DNA of 64,000 nt, from the IMG/VR virus record IMGVR_UViG_3300042446_000499, positions 1-64,000 of that record; one strand, 5' to 3'. The stretch is from a virus. Below the pieces are notes generated by a model. It did no database searches. It was not told the DNA's origin and was given only the letters and a program-made list of their open reading frames with translations. The position numbers and the translations under genes are program-made. Positions 8,315-16,740 of this stretch are shown here, piece by piece (the stretch's first letter is position 1; every line of letters begins with the position of its first letter).

Positions 8315-9443
8315 ATTATCCACACCCCCTGAGTCCAAAGCACAAGCCCTTGGCAAGTTAGTAGAAATCCTTGACCGTCAAAACATTGACATCAATGAAA
8401 TTGGTTCTGTAAAACGTGTAAGCCTTTATCAGTCATTGACTAAAGACCAAGATGGTGAAGCACAAATCCATGACCTTGCGGCTATTCAGTTCTCACCTAA
8501 GTGGGCAGAAGGTCCTGAGTGGGACCCTGTTAACCAAGGTCCTGCAATTAAGTTGCCTAAAGTTACTGTTAAACAGTCGGTGTCTACTTGGAAGAAATGT
8601 GTTGTTCTTCCTGACATCCAGGCTGGGTTCTTTCGTAATGCAAATGGAGAACTGGTCAGTACCCACGACCCAGTTGCAATGGACTACGCACTTGCAGTTA
8701 TCAAGGCAGAAAAGCCTGACATCGTAGCCCTCAACGGAGATAACGCTGACCTTCCAGAGATGTCAAAGTATCGGTTGAGTCCTGCGTTCTCTATGACTAC
8801 CCAAGCAACAATTGATTACCTAACCACGTTGTGCGCCCAAATCAGAGATGCGGCTCCTTATGCTCGTATTATCTGGATGGAAGGTAACCATGAGATTCGT
8901 CTTACGAACTACATCATTGACAATGCTAAAGCCGCATTTGGGTTGAAGCAGGGTAATACCCCTACCTCCTTCCCAGTGCTCTCTATTCCCTTCCTGTGCC
9001 GTTTTGAGGACTTTGGGGTGGAGTACTTCGCTGGATACCCAGCCAGCCAGTTTTGGCTAAACAACCGCATCAAGATTATCCATGGAACCAAGGTGGCTTC
9101 GGGTGGCTCTACCGCCCATAAGTACCTAGGCACAGAAAAGTCATCTGTGGTCTATGGTCATATTCACCGCCGTGAGTGGGCTGAGCGCACCCGTAGCGAC
9201 TGGGATGGTCCAAAGACCATTGCCGCCATCTCCTTTGGCTGTCTAGCCCGTGTGGACGGTATGGTGCCATCTACCAAGGGTGGCATGGACCTAGATGGTC
9301 GCCCAATCACCTGCGTAGAGGATTGGCAACAGGGGCTTGGGATTATTTACTACCAAGAGGGTGATGGTGCTTTCCACCCCGAAATGCTTCCAATCCATGA
9401 CGGAACCATGTTTTATAAGGGCAAGTTACTAGGTGTAGAATAG
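8295..9443 (+). CDS. Calcineurin-like metallophosphoesterase
   Basis: The 382-residue enzyme shows the metallophosphoesterase motif series: LPDIQAGF (D107), LNGDNAD (D149), WMEGNHEIR (N198, H199), IIHGTKV (H263) and VYGHIHRRE (H289, H291). These residues bind two metal ions and hydrolyse phosphomono- or diesters. The first motif is DIQ rather than the usual DxH, so one metal ligand is a glutamine. An N-terminal extension of about 95 residues is probably helical. GTG 8295 has a ribosome site (AAGGAG) and overlaps the HTH gene. The substrate, nucleic acid or nucleotide, cannot be told. Confidence 0.8.
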   Translation: MSELADKLSTPPESKAQALGKLVEILDRQNIDINEIGSVKRVSLYQSLTKDQDGEAQIHDLAAIQFSPKWAEGPEWDPVNQGPAIKLPKVTVKQSVSTWKKCVVLPDIQAGFFRNANGELVSTHDPVAMDYALAVIKAEKPDIVALNGDNADLPEMSKYRLSPAFSMTTQATIDYLTTLCAQIRDAAPYARIIWMEGNHEIRLTNYIIDNAKAAFGLKQGNTPTSFPVLSIPFLCRFEDFGVEYFAGYPASQFWLNNRIKIIHGTKVASGGSTAHKYLGTEKSSVVYGHIHRREWAERTRSDWDGPKTIAAISFGCLARVDGMVPSTKGGMDLDGRPITCVEDWQQGLGIIYYQEGDGAFHPEMLPIHDGTMFYKGKLLGVE

Positions 9444-9447
9444 CCAA

Positions 9448-9744
9448 ATGGAACTTTTACCCGACTTCAAGAAATTCGTAGAATCTGTATTCGGGAAGAA
9501 GAACCCTACTAAACCTCCGCTTGTTGAGGTCCTTTGGTTAGACGCTTCCGACATTGAAAATGGTTGGTTTGGTCATGAAGAAATTCAAAAGGCTAAACCA
9601 GCAAAATCACTTTCAGTTGGTTATCTCATGCACAAAGATGCTGAGTGCATCAAGTTAGTGTCACTCATTAATGACACACATGCTGGAAATGGAATTATGA
9701 TTCCTGCGGGCATGGTAAAGAAGATTAATTACTTACACCGCTAA
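9448..9744 (+). CDS. Conserved-type phage protein of unknown function
   Basis: The 98-residue protein has a compact, non-repetitive sequence with patterns LVEVLWLDASD, SVGYLMHKD, LVSLINDTHAGNG and MIPAGMVKKI. It looks like a folded alpha/beta domain. It lies 4 bases after the metallophosphoesterase stop, so the two are probably co-expressed. I do not recognise the family. Confidence 0.5.
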   Translation: MELLPDFKKFVESVFGKKNPTKPPLVEVLWLDASDIENGWFGHEEIQKAKPAKSLSVGYLMHKDAECIKLVSLINDTHAGNGIMIPAGMVKKINYLHR

Positions 9745-9785
9745 ACGTAGTATCATTGGGGTATCCCCTTCTATCAGGAGCATTC

Positions 9786-10088
9786 ATGGCTACAAAGAAC
9801 CAGCAAGTCGCAGACCAGACTCTCAAGGGAGCAGTCGTTGGCGCTCTCTCTTATTTCCTTGCTAAGGCAAACATTGACCCAGGCGCACAAGCCGCAATCA
9901 TGCCACTTGTTATCACTGGTCTTGCATATGCAAGCACACTTGTTGGTGACAAGGGAACGGCTAACTTCCTTACTAAGGCATCTGTAGAACTTCCTAAAAT
10001 TGTTGAAGAAGTTACTGCTGAAGTAGCAAAGAAAAAAGCACCTGCTAAAAAAGCACCTGCTAAAAAAACTACTGCTCCAAAAGCCTGA
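9786..10088 (+). CDS. Putative holin with lysine-rich tail
   Basis: ATG 9786 follows AGGAG at 9777-9781 and gives 100 residues. Two hydrophobic helices (about 14-27 and 34-53) flank a short loop with NIDPG. The last 25 residues are a Lys/Ala/Pro tail with a repeated KKAPAKKAPAKK unit. Size, two helices and a basic cytoplasmic tail fit a holin, although the histone-like tail could also bind DNA. A small hairpin (GGGG-TAT-CCCC, 9758-9768) precedes the ribosome site. Confidence 0.45.
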   Translation: MATKNQQVADQTLKGAVVGALSYFLAKANIDPGAQAAIMPLVITGLAYASTLVGDKGTANFLTKASVELPKIVEEVTAEVAKKKAPAKKAPAKKTTAPKA

Positions 10089-10129
10089 AGTAAATAACTA
10101 CCAGTACTTGGTGGTAAGGTGTATGCAAC

Positions 10130-11821
10130 ATGGCAGTTGATTTTTGGTCCCCATCCTACAGAGCGTCTTCTAGCGACCTCACCGTTGCGATTTCTCCACT
10201 TGGTTTGGTGGAACTTGCAGACGAAGAGTTTGAAGTACATGGTCCACGCCTAAACCGCTACGCATCTGCATGGGCTTGGTACCTTGGTCACCACTGGTCT
10301 TACCGCCGTGAAATGGGTGAATCACAGTTCTACATGAACTATGTCCGTACGATGTCGGACTACATCACTAACTTTTGTTTTGGTAAAGGAATTCAATTCC
10401 GTTGTCCAGAGCAAAATGCCGCTATTATCCCCAGCCTTTTGCATGAAGTGTGGGATATGCATAACAACAAGCATTACGTTTTGTGGGAACTAGGACAACT
10501 TGCGTCGGTTACAGGAGATGCTTTTGTTAAAATTGCTTATGAAGAGCCATTTGTAGACTCTGTGGGTATCCCACATCCTGGTCGTATTCGTGTTGTTCCA
10601 CTGAACCCAGCGCATTGCTTTCCTGAGTATCACCCCCATGACCGTGACCGTCTTCTTCGCTTCAAGTTAAAGTACCGTTTTTGGGGTACATCTCCTGAAG
10701 GTACTCGTCAGGTTTACACTTTTACAGAAATCCTTTCTGATGACCTTGTACAGCAATTCATCAACGATGAATTAGTGGATGAGTATCCAAATGCACTTGG
10801 AACAATCCCAATCGTTCACATTCCTAATGTGACCATTTCGTCGTCGCCTTGGGGTCAATCAGACATTTGGGACATCATCCCACTTAATCGTGAACTTAAC
10901 GAAAAGATGGTTGAAGTTTCTGACATCATCAACTACCACGCCGCCCCCGTAACAATCATTACTGGTGCTAAGGCTTCCCAGTTGGAGCGTGGACCCAAGA
11001 AGGTTTGGGCGGGTCTTCCTAAAGATGCCAGCGTATTTAACCTTGAATCACGTGGCGAGATGTCTGGTGCACTGGAATACATCCAAGTAATTAAGCGCAC
11101 TATGCATGAGATTACTGGTGTGCCTGAAACGGCACTTGGTCAAATGCAACCAATTTCTAATACCTCTGGCGTTGCTTTGGCTATCCAGTATCAGCCAATG
11201 ATGAACCGCTTTAACATGAAGAAGATTCACTTCACTAAGGGTCTTGAGCGGATTAATGAAATCATTATCCGTACTGCGGCTGTATTTGAACCACAGATGT
11301 TGTTGTTTGATGGTTCTAAATCAGCAATGCCTGAGCCAGACCAACTAACACAGTTGGACCCACTTGACCCTCTGACTTATCACACTACTGTGCACTGGCC
11401 TGAGCCACTGCCAGTTGACGTTCTCATTAAACTCAACGAAGTCCAAGCCAAGATGCAACTTGGGCTGGAGTCTAAGCGTGGCGCTCTTCGCATTCTTGGC
11501 GAAGAATTCCCCAACGAAAAGATGGCAGAAATCTTTGAAGAACTGCAAGATGACGCCCTTGACCAAGGTGCTTTAGACATGATGCGAGCACAAATTCAAC
11601 AAGCCATTATGATGGCAACTGGCATGGTTTCTGGTGAATCAGGTGTTGAGCCAGCCTCTGCTGGAGGTGCTAATGTATCTACAACAGGTGCGGAAGCATC
11701 TGCCCCCCTCCCTGGGGTCGGTGCCGCTATCGGCATTGAAGGGGAACTCGTAAATAAAATTGTAAGTAAGGCTTACGGTGCAAGGTTCGCCCAGCGTCGT
11801 AATCCTGACGAAGATAACTAA
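10130..11821 (+). CDS. Portal protein
   Basis: The 563-residue protein has the length and layout of an SPP1-type portal. An N-terminal region contains YLGHHWSYRREM and YVRTMSDYITNFCFGKGI, followed by a wing and clip region. A long-helix region contains LNRELNEKMVEVSDIINY and ITGVPETALGQMQP. A Met/Gln-rich crown-like tail precedes a basic C-terminus. The GVPETALG-type motif is typical of portal stem regions. Twelve copies would form the DNA channel at the capsid vertex and dock the terminase. The scaffold and major capsid genes follow in the usual order. Confidence 0.85.
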   Translation: MAVDFWSPSYRASSSDLTVAISPLGLVELADEEFEVHGPRLNRYASAWAWYLGHHWSYRREMGESQFYMNYVRTMSDYITNFCFGKGIQFRCPEQNAAIIPSLLHEVWDMHNNKHYVLWELGQLASVTGDAFVKIAYEEPFVDSVGIPHPGRIRVVPLNPAHCFPEYHPHDRDRLLRFKLKYRFWGTSPEGTRQVYTFTEILSDDLVQQFINDELVDEYPNALGTIPIVHIPNVTISSSPWGQSDIWDIIPLNRELNEKMVEVSDIINYHAAPVTIITGAKASQLERGPKKVWAGLPKDASVFNLESRGEMSGALEYIQVIKRTMHEITGVPETALGQMQPISNTSGVALAIQYQPMMNRFNMKKIHFTKGLERINEIIIRTAAVFEPQMLLFDGSKSAMPEPDQLTQLDPLDPLTYHTTVHWPEPLPVDVLIKLNEVQAKMQLGLESKRGALRILGEEFPNEKMAEIFEELQDDALDQGALDMMRAQIQQAIMMATGMVSGESGVEPASAGGANVSTTGAEASAPLPGVGAAIGIEGELVNKIVSKAYGARFAQRRNPDEDN

Positions 11822-11874
11822 ACGTTTCACAACATAAGTTCCAATTAGCCAAACAAACAAGGTAGGTAACCACT

Positions 11875-12684
11875 ATGGCAAAGAACCCTAATATCCCCGA
11901 AGGGGACATCATTACAGTCCCAGTTGACTCCCCCCAAGTGGAGCAATTTGTAGAGGATGCAATGAAAAAAAGCAATTCCAAACTCTTTTCTGAGGATGAA
12001 GTAGAAGGCATCCGTAAGCAGGAAAAAGACAAGATGTACAAGCGTCTTGAAGAAGCCGATACACGAGTAAAGGCAATGGAAGAGCAACTTGGTATTATCA
12101 CGACTGAACGTGAAAAAGCCATGGAAGAAGCAGAGAAACGTGCCGCTAAAGAATCAGAACTTATCCGTGAGCGTGAAACTTCTGAACTAAGTGCAAAAGA
12201 ACTCCTTCTAAAGCGTGAAGACGAATTCAACGTAAAGTTGTCTCAGATTGAGCAAGATTACAAAAAGCGTTTTGACGAGATTGAACACCAGCGTTCTCAG
12301 CAAGAAGCACTGCTTGAAAAAGAACGTGAAATGCAGGCTTTGCAGTCATATCGCAGTCGTCGTTTGAACGAAGAGCAAGAAGCAATCATTCCAGAACTTA
12401 TTGACCTCATTGCTGGAAACAGTCAAGAGGAAATAGAAAACTCAATCGCTGTGCTTCGTACACGAAGTAGTGCTATTATTGAGTCAATCCAACAAGCAAC
12501 TCAGCAACAGCAGGGTCGCTTGAGGGGAGTGCCTCCAACGGCACCTCCCGTTGGGCCAATGGAGAATCAAACGGAATACCAAACGCTTACAGCCGAAGAT
12601 ATTCGGAATATGCCAATGGAACAGTATGCAAAGATGCGTGAACGGCTCATGAATGCCACCCCCTCTCGTAGGGGTCGGTACTAA
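11875..12684 (+). CDS. Capsid scaffolding-like protein
   Basis: The 269-residue product is strongly charged. From about residue 40 to 165 it is a continuous predicted coiled coil (EEADTRVKAMEEQLG, REKAMEEAEKRAAKES, FDEIEHQRSQQEALL). A Pro/Gln-rich linker (PPTAPPVGP) and a short basic C-terminus (TPSRRGRY) follow. A coiled coil with a basic tail between portal and major capsid genes is the standard picture of a scaffold that nucleates the prohead shell. No protease motif is seen, so removal may be by exit or by host proteases. Confidence 0.75.
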   Translation: MAKNPNIPEGDIITVPVDSPQVEQFVEDAMKKSNSKLFSEDEVEGIRKQEKDKMYKRLEEADTRVKAMEEQLGIITTEREKAMEEAEKRAAKESELIRERETSELSAKELLLKREDEFNVKLSQIEQDYKKRFDEIEHQRSQQEALLEKEREMQALQSYRSRRLNEEQEAIIPELIDLIAGNSQEEIENSIAVLRTRSSAIIESIQQATQQQQGRLRGVPPTAPPVGPMENQTEYQTLTAEDIRNMPMEQYAKMRERLMNATPSRRGRY

Positions 12685-12717
12685 CTTATAACAAATATTA
12701 TCCTAGGAGGATAAACA

Positions 12718-13806
12718 ATGGCCCTTCCAGCCCCACTTGGTGGAGCAATTACAGGAGCAGGTCTTGGTGCAATTACCACCACAGGCTACTCAAGTGATTC
12801 AACACTTTCCCCAGCAATCCAGACAATTTGGTCCAAAGAAATCTTGTTCCAAGCAATGCCAGTACTTCGTTTTGAGCAGTTTGCAGTTAAGAAGACAGAA
12901 CTTGGTGTTATGCCAGGTCTCACAATTAACTTCATGCGCTACAACAACCTTTCGGTTAACGAGCAAACAGGCGCACAGTTGGTTGAAGGCGTTCGCATGG
13001 AGCCAGTGGCTCTCTCTGCTAGCCAGATTCAAATCACTGTTAAAGAACAAGGTCAAGCAACTGCTGTAACCGAATTGCTTCTTAACGCATCATTTGATGA
13101 CGTTATGGCTTCGGCTTCACGTCTCCTTGGTCGTCACATGGCTCAGTCAATGGACGCCCAGGCACGTAACACGCTTTACTCTGCTGGTATCCCATTTGGT
13201 GGCGGTTCCGCTGTTGCTCCAAACGTTGTGTTTGGTCGTACAGCCGCTACTACCCGTGGTGCTATCTCGCCTTATGATGCAGGTACTCTTGGTGCTTCTG
13301 CTTCTCCTGGCTACATGTCACCTGCTTCCATCAAGGACGCAGTTGAAGTACTTGCTGGACAGAACATTCCTCGCCTTGGTGATACTTACGTATGTTTCGT
13401 TCACCCTTCACAGAGCCGTTCAATCCGTGACTGGCCTGAATTCATTGAAGTAACAAAGTATGCCGCTCCAGGTAACTTCATGCTTGGTGAAATTGGTCGT
13501 CTCTATGACGTAGTATTCATTGAAACCACACAGGTCTTGAAGACTTCATCGCTTGGTTCAGGCGTTGTTGACATCAACACAGCATCTGCTGGCGCTCAAG
13601 AGCCTTCGGCTGACTCATACTCAGCCATCATGATTGGTGACAACGCCTTCGGACAAGCCATTGCATTGCCAGTGGAACTCCGTGACGGTGGCGTCATTGA
13701 CTTTGGTCGTGAGCATGGACTTGCTTGGTACGCAATCTGGGGCTTCGGTGTCATCACCGCAGAATCCCGTGTACTTATCAACACCCTCGGTGGCGCAATC
13801 TCCTGA
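12718..13806 (+). CDS. Major capsid protein, N4-gp56-like HK97 fold
   Basis: The 362-residue protein has the strongest ribosome site of the head module (AGGAGG, 12705-12710). Residues 30-130 follow the N4-gp56 family pattern: SKEILFQAMPVLRFEQFA, GLTINFMRYNNLS, LVEGVRMEPVALSASQIQ, then TELLLNASFDD. An E-loop-like and P-domain-like region comes next, and the protein ends with a Gly/Ile-rich stretch. It would form the icosahedral shell. The GNRA-loop hairpin just downstream may end or stabilise the abundant capsid transcript. Confidence 0.85.
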   Translation: MALPAPLGGAITGAGLGAITTTGYSSDSTLSPAIQTIWSKEILFQAMPVLRFEQFAVKKTELGVMPGLTINFMRYNNLSVNEQTGAQLVEGVRMEPVALSASQIQITVKEQGQATAVTELLLNASFDDVMASASRLLGRHMAQSMDAQARNTLYSAGIPFGGGSAVAPNVVFGRTAATTRGAISPYDAGTLGASASPGYMSPASIKDAVEVLAGQNIPRLGDTYVCFVHPSQSRSIRDWPEFIEVTKYAAPGNFMLGEIGRLYDVVFIETTQVLKTSSLGSGVVDINTASAGAQEPSADSYSAIMIGDNAFGQAIALPVELRDGGVIDFGREHGLAWYAIWGFGVITAESRVLINTLGGAIS

Positions 13807-13824
13807 TAAAGGAGTGAGCAATTG

Positions 13825-13846
13825 GTGGGGGACGCAAGTCCCCCAC
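13825..13846 (+). terminator. Nine-base-pair hairpin with GCAA tetraloop after the capsid gene
   Basis: GTGGGGGAC (13825-13833) pairs perfectly with GTCCCCCAC (13838-13846) around a GCAA loop, a GNRA tetraloop. Only TTTC follows, so it is not a classic U-tract terminator. It may cause partial termination or protect the 3' end of the capsid message while allowing read-through to the next gene. Confidence 0.6.
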
Positions 13847-13881
13847 TTTCACCAAAACCCCAACTACAAAAAGGACCCCAC

Positions 13882-14118
13882 GTGTCAACTACTCGTAAGA
13901 CAAATGTATTTGCAGAACCTATCTCTGATGAAGAAGAAGTTATTGCAACTCCTGCACCGTCAACAAACCCTGACCTCAAGCGTTCACGCATCAAAGGTAC
14001 ATGGGCTATGTACTGGGCTGGCAAGACTTATAATTTTGAGGATGGCAAAACATATACCATCCCCGTTGGTCTTTTTGAACACTTAAAGGCACACGGAAAC
14101 ATCTACGACACTCTCTGA
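13882..14118 (+). CDS. Small head-module protein (78 aa)
   Basis: GTG 13882 is preferred because AAAAAGGA lies 7 bases upstream; the longer open frame would start inside the hairpin. The protein has an acidic disordered N-terminus and a small basic domain (KRSRIKGTWAMYWAGKTYNFEDGKTYTI cut by turns) ending with VGLFEHLKAHGNIYDTL. Small proteins with this YxF-DGKxY pattern are often found after capsid genes and may be minor head or decoration proteins. Role is inferred. Confidence 0.5.
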   Translation: MSTTRKTNVFAEPISDEEEVIATPAPSTNPDLKRSRIKGTWAMYWAGKTYNFEDGKTYTIPVGLFEHLKAHGNIYDTL

Positions 14119-14126
14119 GGTAACTA

Positions 14127-14954
14127 ATGGGTTTCCAAATCCCGAACGCTCCACTTGCTTCTGTAATTGACCAGTCTGAGCCTGATAGTGGAGACTTCCA
14201 AGCCCTCGGTGACCGTAAGACTGGTGTTATTTCTGGTTGCTTAGTTGCCGCCAACTCAACCCCTGACCAAACTGTTACTGTCGCTAATGGTGAAGTAATT
14301 TCTAATGGAGTATTTCGTACTCTCGTTGCAGGTAGTGGTACCACAACTTCTTTGTCATTAGGTCAAGGAACCGCAGGCGCCGCTCGTTTTGATATTGTTG
14401 TAATTAACTCAACAGGAACTTTAACTGCTCGTACAGGTACTGCTGGGTCTAACCCAACCTTTCCAACTCTAGAAGATGGTGATGTCTTTCTAGCCGCTGT
14501 TTATCGTGCCTCTGGTACTTCTGACATTATCTCAAGTACTCGTATTATTGATAAAAGAGTTATTACTCCAAGTAGCATGGTGCGTTCAGGAGCACTTACT
14601 GCTCCAAACCCACCTTCAAGCACTTTGGGCAATGTTGGTGACATCTTTGTTAACACATCAGTGTCTTCTTCTACTGGTCAATCTCAGGTATACCTTAAAA
14701 CTACTTCTTCTCTATGGGAAAACCTTGCTGAGTATTACCCAATTGCTACTGCAAACACTGTTAACACCCTTGTTCAACGTGACGGTAGTGGTAACTTCTC
14801 TGCTGGAACTATTACAGCAAACCTTACTGGTACAGCCACGGCTGCTCCATGGACAGGTATTACAGGCAGACCAACTGTTGGAAACGTTACTGTAGGAACT
14901 TCTGCAACACCAAGCGGTGGCGCTGCTGGTGACATTTACATCCAGGTAGCGTAA
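14127..14954 (+). CDS. Virion fibre-like structural protein
   Basis: The 275-residue protein is Thr/Ser/Gly/Ala-rich with many short strands. An N-terminal module holds FQALGDRKTGVISG and VTVANGEVISNG. A central module holds RFDIVVINSTG and GDVFLAAVYRASG. The repetitive end has LVQRDGSGNFSAGTITANLTG and finishes AAGDIYIQVA. The LVQRDGSGNFSAGTI pattern is common in phage fibres. It could decorate the capsid or attach to the neck. The next gene overlaps at its stop (TAATG). Confidence 0.55.
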   Translation: MGFQIPNAPLASVIDQSEPDSGDFQALGDRKTGVISGCLVAANSTPDQTVTVANGEVISNGVFRTLVAGSGTTTSLSLGQGTAGAARFDIVVINSTGTLTARTGTAGSNPTFPTLEDGDVFLAAVYRASGTSDIISSTRIIDKRVITPSSMVRSGALTAPNPPSSTLGNVGDIFVNTSVSSSTGQSQVYLKTTSSLWENLAEYYPIATANTVNTLVQRDGSGNFSAGTITANLTGTATAAPWTGITGRPTVGNVTVGTSATPSGGAAGDIYIQVA

Positions 14955-16039
14955 TGCCTAGCAGTAATAGCCATACACCTAAAGGGTGGGCTACTGGCGC
15001 TGGTGGGTTTACTTCTTGGGTAAACGTTAAGGTTTATCAAAGCGGTTGGCAAAACGCTAAAAAAGTGTTTCGTTGTATTTCTCCAGGTGTTTGGACAGAG
15101 GTTTGGAGCAACCGACCAGTAGTCACTACTGCCGCAGGTACATCATCTGCATTTGACAGAATTACTGCCAACGGTGCAGTTAACCCTAACAACTTTTCTG
15201 CTACCCCTCGTTTTTACTACAAAAAGAATGCAGATGGTGCGTACACCGCAGGCACAGAACTTACTGCTCTTACGGGTGCTACATCCCAAGATGTAACATC
15301 TACTATTACTGGATTAGTGGAAAACACTACATACAATTATTACTTATCAGCAACAAACTCCGCAGGTACTAGTGATATCCCAACGGTTAGAAACGTTACA
15401 ACGCCTTTAGATTGTCGTACTGTTGCCAATGGTGGCACAGGATGGGGTTCGTCTTCTTCAAGTGTTGGTGCACTTTGTGGAACATGTGGAAGTAAGACAG
15501 TTACTACAACAACTTACACAAAAAGTGGATGCGAACCCACCTCTCCATATAACGTAGTTTCTGAGACTACTTGTACAGAAGATGCGTGTGGGTGTAAAAC
15601 GGCTGGTACTAATGGCTGGACCAACAAAGCACAAGAAACACGAGTAGTCCACTGTGGTAGTTACTGCAATGGTCAAAACCAATACCGCCAAGTTATAGAA
15701 AAAGCAGGATGTACGGACCATGTTGCTACCGATTGGACCAACACAGGTGAATGTACTGACCGAGTAACTTCACAAAATGCCAATAATTTACCAAATGGGT
15801 GGGTAATGTGGATGGAAAGATACGGATACGGACAAGCAGATAACAGAAAAGTAGTTGTTTACCCAAGCAGTAGGCAACCTTTTAGCCCGTATAACTATGT
15901 TTTTGGAGATGACACGTACTGTTACAGTTGTTTTCTTCCTTATGGAGGTTGTAACTATGGGGTTACATATAGTGTGGTTTTGTGTCCAATAACATCTGCT
16001 TACTATTGGGTAGATTCAAGTTGTACGGCAGATTTGTAA
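14954..16039 (+). CDS. Cysteine-rich virion protein with Fn3-like domain
   Basis: Residues 1-52 of this 361-residue protein contain a Trp-rich block (WVNVKVYQSGWQNAKK, GVWTEVW). Residues about 55-150 look like a fibronectin type III domain (ITANGAVNPNN, TSTITGLVENTTYNYYLSATNSAG cut at its turn). Residues about 155-361 hold some 20 cysteines in patterns such as LCGTCGSK, CGCK, VHCGSYCNG and YCYSCFLPYGGC. So many cysteines are unusual for a phage structural protein and suggest disulfides formed outside the cell. An adhesion role is inferred. Confidence 0.55.
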   Translation: MPSSNSHTPKGWATGAGGFTSWVNVKVYQSGWQNAKKVFRCISPGVWTEVWSNRPVVTTAAGTSSAFDRITANGAVNPNNFSATPRFYYKKNADGAYTAGTELTALTGATSQDVTSTITGLVENTTYNYYLSATNSAGTSDIPTVRNVTTPLDCRTVANGGTGWGSSSSSVGALCGTCGSKTVTTTTYTKSGCEPTSPYNVVSETTCTEDACGCKTAGTNGWTNKAQETRVVHCGSYCNGQNQYRQVIEKAGCTDHVATDWTNTGECTDRVTSQNANNLPNGWVMWMERYGYGQADNRKVVVYPSSRQPFSPYNYVFGDDTYCYSCFLPYGGCNYGVTYSVVLCPITSAYYWVDSSCTADL

Positions 16040-16074
16040 TAACTAAAAGTAATAAAAACTTAAAGGATTATTAA

Positions 16075-16338
16075 ATGGATTATATTGTTGTTGTTGTTGA
16101 AGGTGATGTTGCTTTTAGCATCCCTATTCCAAAAGAAGGAAACATGCGTGAACTAATGGTTTCTGCATACTTTTCAAACCCTACGTTTGTTTTACATGAT
16201 AAAGATTTAGTGTATGGGTCTGAGTGGGACGGAAAAGAATTTACAACAGTCGTAGAAAGACCCGTATACACGGGACCCATTGGCAGTGTTGGTGACACTT
16301 GGGACGGGGAAAAATTTATACCTAAGGGGAAACAATGA
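16075..16338 (+). CDS. Small tail-accessory-like protein
   Basis: The 87-residue protein follows an AAAGGA ribosome site. It carries two similar turns, YGSEWDGKEF and GDTWDGEKFIP. The latter resembles the W-DG-x-F-I/V-P ending of many small tail-fibre assembly proteins. A strong N-terminal strand (YIVVVVEGDVAF) is visible. It probably assists the two virion fibre genes just upstream; no enzyme motif is seen. Confidence 0.45.
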   Translation: MDYIVVVVEGDVAFSIPIPKEGNMRELMVSAYFSNPTFVLHDKDLVYGSEWDGKEFTTVVERPVYTGPIGSVGDTWDGEKFIPKGKQ

Positions 16339-16577
16339 GTTTGTGGCAAGAGTGGAAGGCTAAAAACCTTGCACAGCAAGAACAAGGCAACGTCTCTCCT
16401 TTAGATTTTCTGAACCCTGAAACTGAATATGTAGATGTTGAAACAGCAGATAATCGTTTATCTATATGTGAATCCTGCCCCGAGTTGATGACTACCAAAC
16501 AGTGCTCTCTGTGCTATTGCTTCATGCCTGCTAAAGTTAAATTGTTACATTCTGCGTGTCCAAAGGAGTTATGGTGA
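16335..16577 (+). CDS. Small zinc-binding-type protein
   Basis: In this 80-residue protein the second half has the pattern LSICESCPELMTTKQCSLC followed by CFMPAKVKLLHSACP and KELW, giving six cysteines. Similar C..CP, C..C.CF, K, CP-x-W sequences occur in small proteins of many marine and freshwater phages (DUF6171-like), where a zinc ribbon is assumed. It overlaps its upstream neighbour by 4 bases (ATGA). The function is unknown. Confidence 0.55.
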   Translation: MSLWQEWKAKNLAQQEQGNVSPLDFLNPETEYVDVETADNRLSICESCPELMTTKQCSLCYCFMPAKVKLLHSACPKELW

Positions 16578-16732
16578 CTGATTTAGTACGCCCCATATCT
16601 ACACCTTCTGGCTCTGTGACGGACATTACACGTATTCGTGGGGTAATGACACACCGTTATCGTGAATCTCAACCACAGGTAAATCAACCTACTCAAGACA
16701 CCATTCCAGGCGAAAGTTCAGGAGAGCAGTAA
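16574..16732 (+). CDS. Short disordered protein (52 aa)
   Basis: GTG 16574 overlaps the preceding TGA (GTGA) and lies 5 bases after AAAGGAG; ATG 16571 is possible but too close to it. The product is polar, with TDITRIRGVMTHRYRESQ in the middle and a Gln/Pro/Ser tail, and probably unfolded alone. Its position in a dense operon is the main reason to call it a gene. Confidence 0.4.
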   Translation: MTDLVRPISTPSGSVTDITRIRGVMTHRYRESQPQVNQPTQDTIPGESSGEQ

Positions 16733-16740
16733 AATAGAGT

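Noticed and set aside
9758-9768. GGGG-TAT-CCCC hairpin as terminator
   Set aside because: Only 4 bp with a 3-base loop and no U-tract; too weak to claim.
10030-10075. Repeated AAA/GCACCTGCT block as a DNA repeat element
   Set aside because: It is explained by codons for the KKAPAKK tail of the small membrane protein.
11727-12230. 167-codon minus-strand frame opposite the scaffold gene
   Set aside because: It is the complement of a coiled-coil gene with regular Glu/Lys codons, giving a Ser/Arg-rich shadow without a ribosome site or family pattern.
13596-14024. 142-codon minus-strand frame across the capsid gene end
   Set aside because: It covers the hairpin and the complement of highly biased capsid codons; no ribosome site.
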